The notes under the pieces are model-generated. The model saw only the letters and a list, made by a program, of their open reading frames with translations. It made no database searches and was not told where the DNA came from. Positions 1 to 5,907 of a stretch of 9,971 bases of DNA are shown one piece after another; position 1 is the first letter of the stretch; each line of letters begins with the position of its first letter. The translations under genes were made by a program, and so were the position numbers. The stretch is from Rhodobacter sp. (GTDB taxonomy: Bacteria; Pseudomonadota; Alphaproteobacteria; Rhodobacterales; Rhodobacteraceae): assembly GCA_013824045.1 (NCBI GenBank), contig PNND01000460.1, forward strand, positions 1 through 9,971, written 5' to 3'.

Positions 1-183
1 TATACGCTGTTCAAGAACGTGTCGGCGGATTTCAACCATGACCCGCATTCGAGCATCTTCCACATGGACCAGACCAAGGTGATGGACGGGACCTTCTGTT
101 CGATTCTGACCTGGTATGACAATGAATGGGGATTCTCGAACCGCATGGCGGATACCGCTGTTGCGATGGGCAAATTGATCTGA
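1..183 (+). CDS. gap: Glyceraldehyde-3-phosphate dehydrogenase, C-terminal fragment
   Basis: This is the last 60 codons of a type I GAPDH, open at the left edge of the window and ending in TGA at 181-183. GAPDH catalyses the reversible NAD(P)-dependent phosphorylation and oxidation of glyceraldehyde 3-phosphate to 1,3-bisphosphoglycerate in the cytosol, in glycolysis, gluconeogenesis or the Calvin cycle. The family signature near the C-terminus is clear: [12 protein letters not shown], followed by the final helix ending in AVAMGKLI. The catalytic cysteine and the NAD-binding Rossmann part lie outside the window, so cofactor preference and which paralogue this is cannot be judged. A hairpin terminator follows about 30 bp after the stop, so transcription probably ends before the antiporter gene. 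Confidence 0.95.
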   Translation, partial: YTLFKNVSADFNHDPHSSIFHMDQTKVMDGTFCSILTWYDNEWGFSNRMADTAVAMGKLI

Positions 184-210
184 ACCCGCCCCAGTTCGTG
201 CATGTTTCAG

Positions 211-243
211 GCCGGTCACGCATTGTGACCGGTCTTTGTTTTA
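211..243 (+). terminator. Rho-independent terminator after gap
   Basis: An 8-bp perfect stem CCGGTCAC (212-219) / GTGACCGG (225-232) with a 5-nt loop is extended by a G-U pair and followed by the T-rich run TCTTTGTTTT. It lies 28 nt after the gap stop and 30 nt before the next start codon, separating the two genes. Confidence 0.8.
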
Positions 244-273
244 TGGCGTCCTGATCTTATCTACATGTGACCC

Positions 274-2838
274 ATGGATCTTGTCGTCATCATTGCCATT
301 CTGACCGGGCTGTTTCTGGCCATTGCGCTGGCCGAGCCCTTGGCCGCGCGGTTAAGGCTGCCGACGGCTGTGCTGCTGGCAGCGCTGGGCATGGCGATTG
401 GTGGCGGGGCGGCGTGGTTCTGGCGCACGGATGTGACCGATGCGCTGAACCCGGTGGCACTGGCCATTCTGAACCTGCCGATTTCATCGGATGTGTTCAT
501 TTATGTTCTGCTGCCTATCCTGCTGTTTCAGGTGTCGCTCACGTTGAACCTGCGGCGGTTGATGGATGACTGGGTGCCGGTGCTGACGCTGGCAGTCGTG
601 GCTGTGTTGGTCGCCACAGTGGTGATCGCCTTTGCGTTACAACCCTTCAGTGGGTTGCCGCTCCTGGCCTGTCTGTTGCTGGGAGCCATCGTATCGACCA
701 CCGACCCATCGGCGGTGGTCAGCATCTTCCGCGCCACGCCCGCGCCGCAGCGATTGGCGCGGATTGTCGAAGGGGAAAGCCTGCTGAACGATGCGGCGGC
801 GATTGCGCTGTTTTCGGTGTTTCTGGTCGCGATCCAGAGCGGTGACAGTGCACCCGATCCGCTGACGGTGCTGTTGCAACTGCCGTGGATGATCTTTTCC
901 GGCGCTGTGGTCGGGGCGGTGCTGGGGCGGTTGGGGGTGGCGGCGATGGGGCGGATGAATGCCTTTCCGCTGGCGCAACTGTCGGTGAGCTTTGCCCTGC
1001 CCTTTGCGACGTTTCTGGTGACGGATCAGCTGCTGGCCGGGTCGGGCGTGGTGTCGGCGGTGGCGGCGGGGATGACGGTCAACCTGCTGGCACCGGGAAG
1101 GGTGGCGCCCCCTGCCCTGACGCTGCTGCGCGATGCATGGAACCTGCTGGCCTATTGGGCGGGCGGGTTGATCTTTGTGCTGGCCGCGCTCTTGGTGCCA
1201 AGCGCGCTGGCACAGGCGCGGGCGCATGATGTGTTGCTGGTGGCGGTGGTGGTGGTGGCGGCCTTTGTGGCGCGGGCCATCGTACTGTGGGGGATATTGC
1301 CGCTTTTGACCTTTGCGAGGCTGTCGCCACGGGTGGAGCGGGCCTATCGCGTGGCCATCCTGTGGGGGGGCTTGCGCGGGGCAGTGACACTCGCGCTGGC
1401 GCTGGCGGTGACAGAGAACGCCGCGATCCCGTTCGAGGTGAAGCGTCAGGTTGGCATCGTGGCCACGGGGTTCGTGCTGTTCACCTTGCTGGTGCAGGGC
1501 ACGACCTTGCGCTTGCTGATCGCCAAGCTGCGGCTGGACCGGCTTTCACCGCTGGATCGGGCCTTGTCGGAACAGGTGGTTGCCGTGGCCTTGCAGGATG
1601 TGCGCGAGACGGTGGCCGATACCGTGCGGCAACTGGATCTGACCCCTGCAATCATCCGCGAAGAGGCCGTGCGCTTTGGCGAGCGGCTGAATCAGGCGGT
1701 GGAACGTGCGGATGAGGCGACGGATATCCTCGACAAGGACCGGGTGACGCTGGGCATGGTGGCGATGGCCGGGCATGAGCGGGATCTGGTGCTGGATGCG
1801 TTCCGCGACGGGTTGATTTCGGCGCGGGTGGCAGAACGGATGTTGGCCGATGCGGACCGGCTGATCGAGGCGGCACGGGTGTCCGGTCGCAGCGCCTATC
1901 GTGCGCAGGCAAGGCGGGCGCTGGGGAGGGGCAGGCTGCTTGGTCTGGCGGAATGGGCCCATACACGGTTCCGCCTGAAGACGGGATTGCAGACCCTGAT
2001 TGCGGACCGGTTCGAATTGCTGGTCGGGCATCAACAGGCGCTGCGGGCGCTGCGGCGTTTTGTGGAGCGGCGCATCCTGCGCATCCACGGGCGGCGGGTG
2101 GCATCGCTGCTGCAAGACCTGCTGCGCTCGCGCATCGAAGAGACCGGGCGCGAACTGGAAGGGCTGCGCATCCAGTTTCCGGGCTATGCCGAAGAGGTGG
2201 AACGGCGGTTGATCCGACGTCTGGCCCTGCGGCAGGAAGAACTGGAGTACGACCAGTATACGCAGGACGGGCTGATCGGGCCGGAATTGCAGATGTCGCT
2301 GCAGCAGGGCATCAACGAAGAGCGAGCGCGGCTGGCAGATCGCCCGCGTCTGGATCTGCGGATGCAGCGTGTCGATATCGTGCGGGGCTTCCCGCTCTTT
2401 TCCGGGTTGGATGAGCCGACTTTGCAGCAACTCGCGCGGCGGATGCGGACGGTCTATGCCAAGCCCGGCGATGTTCTGGCGCGCCGGGAAGACTCGCCGG
2501 ATCGCGTCTGGTTCGTCGCCTCGGGTGCAGTGGAGGCGGAGCTTGCTGATGGGCGGCACCTGATGGGACATGGCGAGATGTTCGGCCACCTGTCGGTGCT
2601 GCAGAAGCGGCCGCGCAAAGCGACGGTGCGGGCGATCAGCTACACGACACTGGTGACCGTGTCAGAGGCTGAGTTCCGCGACCTGATGCAGCAGGCACCG
2701 CAGCTTGCCGCGGCGGTGAAGGCCAGCGCAGAAAAGCGCGGAGTTTCCTTGGATAGCAAAGCAGCAAAGGCGGAGGCGGCGACCCCTGCCCCGCTCTGGG
2801 TGACGCAGCTGAAAGAAGCCTTGCGCTATCGTTCATAG
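274..2838 (+). CDS. CPA1-family Na+(K+)/H+ antiporter with C-terminal cyclic-nucleotide-binding-like domain
   Basis: An 854-aa inner-membrane cation/proton exchanger. Residues 1 to about 420 form the hydrophobic transport domain, with roughly a dozen membrane segments starting directly at the N-terminus. Family motifs are TTDPSAVV (142-149), the EGESLLND block with the ion-site Asn172-Asp173, and GGLRGAVTLALAL (365-377), typical of NHE/NhaP/SOS1-type exchangers. Residues 421-700 are a charged, helical cytosolic linker. Residues about 700-815 form a cNMP-type beta-roll with the cassette GEMFGHLSVL...RPRKATV (767-785). In this cassette the usual Glu of FGEL is His772, while the phosphate-binding Arg781 is kept. 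A short Ala/Lys-rich tail follows. The overall plan resembles plant SOS1. Likely roles are Na+ or K+ export, pH homeostasis or osmotic adaptation; the transported ion is not decidable. The start is firm on its 5' side because an in-frame TGA lies at 268-270, but no good Shine-Dalgarno precedes it. Confidence 0.9.
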   Translation: MDLVVIIAILTGLFLAIALAEPLAARLRLPTAVLLAALGMAIGGGAAWFWRTDVTDALNPVALAILNLPISSDVFIYVLLPILLFQVSLTLNLRRLMDDWVPVLTLAVVAVLVATVVIAFALQPFSGLPLLACLLLGAIVSTTDPSAVVSIFRATPAPQRLARIVEGESLLNDAAAIALFSVFLVAIQSGDSAPDPLTVLLQLPWMIFSGAVVGAVLGRLGVAAMGRMNAFPLAQLSVSFALPFATFLVTDQLLAGSGVVSAVAAGMTVNLLAPGRVAPPALTLLRDAWNLLAYWAGGLIFVLAALLVPSALAQARAHDVLLVAVVVVAAFVARAIVLWGILPLLTFARLSPRVERAYRVAILWGGLRGAVTLALALAVTENAAIPFEVKRQVGIVATGFVLFTLLVQGTTLRLLIAKLRLDRLSPLDRALSEQVVAVALQDVRETVADTVRQLDLTPAIIREEAVRFGERLNQAVERADEATDILDKDRVTLGMVAMAGHERDLVLDAFRDGLISARVAERMLADADRLIEAARVSGRSAYRAQARRALGRGRLLGLAEWAHTRFRLKTGLQTLIADRFELLVGHQQALRALRRFVERRILRIHGRRVASLLQDLLRSRIEETGRELEGLRIQFPGYAEEVERRLIRRLALRQEELEYDQYTQDGLIGPELQMSLQQGINEERARLADRPRLDLRMQRVDIVRGFPLFSGLDEPTLQQLARRMRTVYAKPGDVLARREDSPDRVWFVASGAVEAELADGRHLMGHGEMFGHLSVLQKRPRKATVRAISYTTLVTVSEAEFRDLMQQAPQLAAAVKASAEKRGVSLDSKAAKAEAATPAPLWVTQLKEALRYRS

Positions 2839-2839
2839 C

Positions 2840-2856
2840 TATGCGTTTGGCGCATA
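2840..2856. repeat. Short inverted repeat after the antiporter gene
   Basis: TATGCG / CGCATA with a 5-nt loop (TTTGG) begins 2 nt after the antiporter stop. It lacks a T-run, so it is a poor intrinsic terminator; it could be a 3'-end hairpin that protects the message. The remaining gap up to 2962 shows no convincing promoter, so read-through from the antiporter into the DUF1127 gene is possible. Confidence 0.4.
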
Positions 2857-2962
2857 ACGGCTTCCCCGGCTTGGCGGTTGCTGCAGATGCGAAATACGCC
2901 CATCTACAGGACACGCGGAAGGGACAACCGAAAAGCCCTTGGCGCCCATAAAGGAAGAAGAA

Positions 2963-3124
2963 ATGAAACTGATCGAAACTCTGAAAACCGCCGCCGCCAA
3001 TCGGGCCGTATACCGCAACACGCGCGACGAGATTGCCCGCATGCCGCGCGATGTGGCTCTGGATCTGGGGATCTTCCCGGAAGATGCCCATCGGATCGCT
3101 TGGGCCGCTGTCTACGGCAAATGA
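2963..3124 (+). CDS. DUF1127 (YjiS-like) small protein
   Basis: A 53-aa basic protein. The C-terminal half shows the DUF1127 pattern: RNTRDEIARMPRDVALDLGI, then an acidic/His stretch and a final aromatic/Ile helix ending in AVYGK. DUF1127 proteins are abundant in alphaproteobacteria; some are stress-induced and linked to RNA turnover or phosphate and carbon metabolism, but no specific role can be given to this copy. The start at 2963 is chosen over an in-frame ATG at 2939 because a strong Shine-Dalgarno, AAGGAAG (2951-2957), sits just ahead of it and the resulting length is typical for the family. It ends 28 nt before a strong hairpin that it shares with coaD. It may be transcribed with the antiporter or from an unseen promoter in the 124-bp gap. 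Confidence 0.85.
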   Translation: MKLIETLKTAAANRAVYRNTRDEIARMPRDVALDLGIFPEDAHRIAWAAVYGK

Positions 3125-3148
3125 CGAATTCCATCCGCATCAGCGGAG

Positions 3149-3176
3149 AAAAGGGGGCCCCGCGGCCCCCTTTTTC
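3149..3176. terminator. Bidirectional intrinsic terminator between DUF1127 gene and coaD
   Basis: GGGGGCC (3153-3159) and GGCCCCC (3164-3170) form a 7-bp all-G/C stem with a 4-nt loop. It is flanked by A-run on the left and TTTTT on the right, so the same element gives a hairpin plus U-tract on both strands. It lies 4 nt beyond the coaD stop and 28 nt beyond the DUF1127 stop. Confidence 0.9.
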
Positions 3177-3179
3177 GTT

Positions 3180-3671
3180 TCAGCCAAAGCGGCGCGCGAG
3201 GGCGGCCTGAACGGGCGGCGTGACGAATTTCGACACGTCACCACCGAGGCGCGCGATTTCCTTGACCAGTTTCGACGCAATGGCCTGCCGGCGGGCATCG
3301 GCCATCATGAAAACGGTTTCAATCGAGGCATCAAGCGCGCGATTCATGCCAACCATCTGGAATTCATATTCGAAATCCGCCACCGCCCGCAGGCCGCGGA
3401 CAATCACAGTGGCTCCCACATCCCGGGCGCAATCGATCAGCAGGTTCTCAAAGGGATGAACGACAATTTCGCCCCCGGTTTTGGCGATGATGGCGGCGCA
3501 TTCGGCCTCGACCATGGCCACGCGCTCTTCGAGCGAGAAGAGCGGGCTCTTGTCCCGGTTGATCGCGACGCCGATCACCAGCCGGTCCACCAGCGCCATC
3601 GCGCGCTGAATGATGTCGACATGGCCGAGCGTGATCGGGTCGAAAGTGCCCGGATAAAGGCCGATACGCAT
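3180..3671 (-). CDS. coaD: Phosphopantetheine adenylyltransferase
   Basis: A 163-aa cytosolic enzyme that adenylates 4'-phosphopantetheine with ATP to give dephospho-CoA and pyrophosphate, the penultimate step of coenzyme A synthesis. Nucleotidyltransferase motifs are plain: GTFDPITLGH at residues 8-17 with the TxGH ATP-binding signature, and VRGLRAVADFEYE at 91-103, which helps bind the substrates. The C-terminal ISSS-type motif appears as IASKLVKEIARLGGDVSKFV (131-150), a variation discussed in the findings. The length matches the family (about 160 aa). The start at 3671 is preferred over an upstream in-frame ATG at 3704 because GGGGGAG lies about 7 nt ahead of it and MRIGLYPGTF is the usual N-terminus. 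A candidate promoter lies directly upstream, although the CBS gene on the same strand could also read into it. Confidence 0.96.
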   Translation of the reverse strand: MRIGLYPGTFDPITLGHVDIIQRAMALVDRLVIGVAINRDKSPLFSLEERVAMVEAECAAIIAKTGGEIVVHPFENLLIDCARDVGATVIVRGLRAVADFEYEFQMVGMNRALDASIETVFMMADARRQAIASKLVKEIARLGGDVSKFVTPPVQAALARRFG

Positions 3672-3709
3672 GGGTTCGCTCCCCCGTTTCTGCGGTGGCT
3701 GCACGCAAC

Positions 3710-3738
3710 ATTATTGCGCGGATGAGTGCAAGGTCCAA
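3710..3738 (-). promoter_or_regulatory. Candidate sigma-70-type promoter for coaD
   Basis: Read on the minus strand, TTGGAC (3738-3733) and AATAAT (3715-3710) are separated by exactly 17 nt. The -10 matches the consensus at 5 of 6 positions; the -35 is only half matched. The predicted start of transcription near 3703 would give a leader of about 30 nt carrying the coaD ribosome binding site. Assigned by eye only. Confidence 0.4.
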
Positions 3739-3760
3739 AATGTTGCCGTGCCTGTGGCGA

Positions 3761-4195
3761 TCAGAAGCCTTTGATCATGCCTTCGAGTGCGTCCTTTTCC
3801 ATGGCCAGTTCGGTGAGGCGCGCCTTGACCACATCGCCGATAGAGATGAAACCGATCATCTGGTTGCCATCCATCACGGGCATGTGGCGGAAACGGCCAT
3901 CAGTCATCTTCTGCAGCACGTCATTTGCCTGTTCTTCACTGCGGCAGCCGACGATGTTGGATGTCATGATGCTGTCGACCGTGTCAGCCATGCAGGTGAT
4001 GCCGCGCCGCCCGATTTCGCGCACGATATCGCGTTCCGACACGATACCCGAAACACGCTTGCCATCCGGCGAGACGATGACTGCACCGATGCGGCGCGTC
4101 GACAGGATTTCCGCTGTCTGGGCCACCGTCGTGCCGGGCACCACCGTGACCACCGTATCATCCGACTTGGACTTCAGGATTTGGCTGACAAGCAT
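3761..4195 (-). CDS. Two-CBS-domain protein
   Basis: A 144-aa soluble protein consisting almost only of a CBS pair (Bateman module). CBS1 covers about residues 6-66, with RRIGAVIV and GIVSERDIVRE (50-60). CBS2 covers about residues 74-128, with RHMPVMDG and GFISIGDVVKARL (115-127). A short acidic helix ends the protein. Such stand-alone pairs bind adenine nucleotides (AMP, ATP, NAD or related) and act as energy or redox sensors that modulate a partner, but no partner is visible here. The neighbour coaD on the same strand uses ATP; that is suggestive at most. The start at 4195 is chosen over an in-frame ATG at 4264 because GGGAGGA stands about 5 nt upstream and the family normally begins close to a M-x-V-x-x-I-L motif. 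Confidence 0.92.
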   Translation of the reverse strand: MLVSQILKSKSDDTVVTVVPGTTVAQTAEILSTRRIGAVIVSPDGKRVSGIVSERDIVREIGRRGITCMADTVDSIMTSNIVGCRSEEQANDVLQKMTDGRFRHMPVMDGNQMIGFISIGDVVKARLTELAMEKDALEGMIKGF

Positions 4196-4226
4196 GGATT
4201 CCTCCCTCTCCATTCTTCGGTCTTTG

Positions 4227-4255
4227 ATGCTGCGCCGGGGCAGGATTTCTGTCAA
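4227..4255 (-). promoter_or_regulatory. Candidate promoter for the CBS-domain gene
   Basis: On the minus strand a perfect TTGACA (4255-4250) is followed after 17 nt by CAGCAT (4232-4227), a weak -10 with 3 of 6 matches. Transcription would begin near 4220, about 25 nt ahead of the CBS start. The perfect -35 with correct spacing is the main support. Confidence 0.45.
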
Positions 4256-4325
4256 CGATTGCATGAGGCTTTACAGATCAGACATTTGGCGGACATTCTT
4301 GCCCCAGCGAAAGACAGGGTGGAAA

Positions 4326-4919
4326 ATGCGCGGTTGTAGGTTTGTGGTGGCGTGTCTGTTGGCAACGGCAACGCTGGTACAGGCGCAGGAGGTTACGGCC
4401 ACGGCGCAGGTCTATGACCGGATTACAGCCTTTGCCTTGCCCGAGGGTTTTCTGGGCGCCTATGAGAATGAAGATGGCGGCAGTTACCTGCTGGAGTTCG
4501 TTCCAGACGGGCAGAGCGTCGAGGATTGGACCCAGATGATCACGCTGTCCGGGGCGGAGGGTTTGGCGTTGCAGATGCCAGCCCCGCTGGACGTGGCGGC
4601 CGCGATCGGGGCGGGATTTCGCGACAGCTGCCCAGAGAGCTATCGCGGATCGGATGAGGGCGCGCAGCAGGTGACCGGTGCCGACGCGGCGCATCTGGTG
4701 ATGTTTTCCTGTGGCGCGGCGGGCGCAGAGACGGAAAGCGCGCTGATCCTTGTCGCGTTATCGGGGGCGGATGTCTTTACCCTGCAATGGGCAGAGCGCG
4801 GGGCGGCCATGCCCCCCGATCCCGACGTCTGGCTACCGCGGTTTGAAACACTGTTGTCTTTGCGCCTGTGCCCGGTGGTTGCAGGCGAGGAACCACCCTA
4901 CCCTTCCTGCAATCCCTGA
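4326..4919 (+). CDS. Exported protein of unknown function
   Basis: A 197-aa protein I do not recognise. The first 20 residues form a short signal peptide: basic MRGCR, a hydrophobic core VVACLLATATL, and a likely signal peptidase I site VQA|QE. The mature protein is therefore probably periplasmic. It is acidic and mixed alpha/beta in character, with four cysteines (102, 129, 182, 195) that could form two disulphides, and a proline-rich C-terminus. A conserved-looking core contains PEGFLGAYENEDGGSYLLEF (39-58). The start is taken at 4326, with AGGGTGG a few nt upstream. The same frame stays open much further upstream (from 3726), but that part is antisense to the CBS gene and is an artefact. 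The gene is divergent from the CBS gene and overlaps the LysR gene tail to tail by 22 nt. Confidence 0.75.
   Translation: MRGCRFVVACLLATATLVQAQEVTATAQVYDRITAFALPEGFLGAYENEDGGSYLLEFVPDGQSVEDWTQMITLSGAEGLALQMPAPLDVAAAIGAGFRDSCPESYRGSDEGAQQVTGADAAHLVMFSCGAAGAETESALILVALSGADVFTLQWAERGAAMPPDPDVWLPRFETLLSLRLCPVVAGEEPPYPSCNP
4874..4912. repeat. Overlapping inverted repeats at the convergent gene ends
   Basis: GGTGGTT (4874-4880) pairs with AACCACC (4891-4897), and TTGCAGG (4879-4885) pairs with CCTGCAA (4906-4912). The two stems share bases, so only one can form at a time. The first begins immediately after the LysR stop on the minus strand and may act as its transcript end, but neither side has a U-tract, so it is not called an intrinsic terminator. 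Confidence 0.4.
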
Positions 4920-5812
4920 ACCCGGTGCGCGAGGGTTTCCAGCCGTGCCACCTCGCGGCGCAGGGCTTGGGCCAGCAGATCGGCAAAGCGGTTCAGCCGT
5001 TCCACACGGCCATCGTCGGCATGACGGATCAGCCAGAAGCTGCGTGTGAGCGAGACCTGATCCGGAATCAGAGTGACGAGTTCCGGCGCAGCGGGAAGGG
5101 CGAAGTCATGCACCACGCCCACCCCTGCCCCGGCGCGCAGCCAGTTCAGTTGCACCGAGACGGAATTGGACGCCAGCGCCACCGTCCCTGCCCCCAGCTC
5201 CGACAAGTAATCCAGTTCCTTGTCGTGAATCATGTCGGGGATATAGCCGATCAGCCGATGCCGGTTCAGATCGGCCATGGTGACAAGCGGCGCCGCATGG
5301 GCTAGGTAATCGGGATGCGCGGCAAGGTGAAGTTTGTAGTCGGTCAGTTTCTGCACTGTCAGGCGGCCCGCCGTGGGGCGGCTTACGGCGATGGCGAGGT
5401 CGGCCTCGCGTTTGGAGAGGTTGAAGACGCGCGGCAAAGCGACGATCTGAACCTCAAGCCCCGGGTTTTCATCGCAGATGGCGGCCAGCACTTGCGGCAG
5501 CAGGTAATTGGCGCAACCGTCCGGCGCGCCGATGCGGATTTGGCCTGACAGGCCTTCGGGGCCTGAAAGCGCCTCACGTGCGCCATCCAGCGCGGACTCA
5601 GCTCGCTCAGCATGAGGCAGCAGGCGGGTGCCTTCCTCTGTCAGCGCATAGCCTTGGGGGGATTTGGCAAAGAGGCGCGCGCCCATAGCCTCTTCCAGAC
5701 GGGCTATGCGGCGGCCCACGGTGGCGGCGTCGATCTTCAGCCGTTTGCCCGCGCCTGACAGGCTTTCGCTGCGGGCAACGGCCAGATAGATGCGCAGGTC
5801 ATCCCAATCCAT
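4898..5812 (-). CDS. LysR-family transcriptional regulator, divergent from mmsA
   Basis: A 304-aa LysR-type regulator. The N-terminal winged helix-turn-helix spans about residues 3-62 (DDLRIYLAVARSESLSGAGK, then RLEEAMGARLFAKSPQGYALTEEG), followed by a linker helix and a periplasmic-binding-protein-like effector domain from about residue 90 (QIRIGAP...) to the end. Proteins of this type bind as tetramers to the gap with a divergent target and respond to a pathway metabolite. By position the target is mmsA, and the ligand may be a valine- or inositol-derived intermediate (inference). The start at 5812 is preferred over an in-frame ATG at 5884 because MDWDDLRIYL is the standard N-terminus and an AGGA lies about 9 nt ahead. 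The last 22 nt overlap the end of the exported-protein gene on the other strand. Confidence 0.92.
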   Translation of the reverse strand: MDWDDLRIYLAVARSESLSGAGKRLKIDAATVGRRIARLEEAMGARLFAKSPQGYALTEEGTRLLPHAERAESALDGAREALSGPEGLSGQIRIGAPDGCANYLLPQVLAAICDENPGLEVQIVALPRVFNLSKREADLAIAVSRPTAGRLTVQKLTDYKLHLAAHPDYLAHAAPLVTMADLNRHRLIGYIPDMIHDKELDYLSELGAGTVALASNSVSVQLNWLRAGAGVGVVHDFALPAAPELVTLIPDQVSLTRSFWLIRHADDGRVERLNRFADLLAQALRREVARLETLAHRVQGLQEG

Positions 5813-5814
5813 GT

Positions 5815-5830
5815 TTTGCAATCCTGCAAA
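5815..5830. promoter_or_regulatory. Candidate LysR operator
   Basis: TTTGCA-ATCC-TGCAAA is a perfect 6-bp-arm dyad only 3 nt upstream of the LysR start codon. It is centred at 5822.5, about 65 bp upstream of the start of transcription predicted for mmsA, which is the usual recognition-site position for LysR activators. It overlaps the LysR leader and so could also mediate autorepression. A looser CTTGC (5844-5848) / GCAAG (5868-5872) pair lies nearer mmsA and could be an activation half-site. Confidence 0.5.
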
Positions 5831-5851
5831 GCCTTTTTGAAATCTTGCCCC

Positions 5852-5880
5852 TTTATAGCGCATTTCCGCAAGGCTATTGT
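5852..5880 (+). promoter_or_regulatory. Candidate promoter for mmsA
   Basis: TTTATA (5852-5857) and TATTGT (5875-5880) are spaced by 17 nt, each matching 4 of 6 consensus positions. Transcription would begin near 5887, giving a leader of about 20 nt with the GGGAGG ribosome binding site. The modest match fits a promoter that needs an activator. The palindrome TTGTACAA (5877-5884) overlaps the -10. Confidence 0.4.
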
Positions 5881-5907
5881 ACAAGCAACGGAATTTGGGA
5901 GGCGGCG

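Noticed and set aside
1225..1262. GTG-rich simple repeat inside the antiporter gene
   Set aside because: It encodes a run of valines in a membrane segment; explained by hydrophobic composition and codon bias.
1546..2589. Long minus-strand open frame (347 codons) antisense to the antiporter
   Set aside because: The composition is Arg/Pro/Gln/His-rich as expected for the reverse of a GC-rich gene, there is no ribosome binding site or family motif, and the plus-strand protein is clearly real.
2847..2906. Candidate promoters for the DUF1127 gene (TTGGCG at 2847 or 2871, TTGCTG at 2878)
   Set aside because: None has a -10 with more than 3 consensus matches at proper spacing; not enough to call.
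3125..3180. Possible CcsR-type small RNA after the DUF1127 gene, as described in Rhodobacter sphaeroides
   Set aside because: There is no CCUCCUCCC loop motif; only one terminator hairpin is present.
3726..4325. Upstream extension of the exported-protein frame (200 codons)
   Set aside because: It is exactly antisense to the CBS-domain gene, has no motif, and would bury a good signal peptide and ribosome binding site at 4326.
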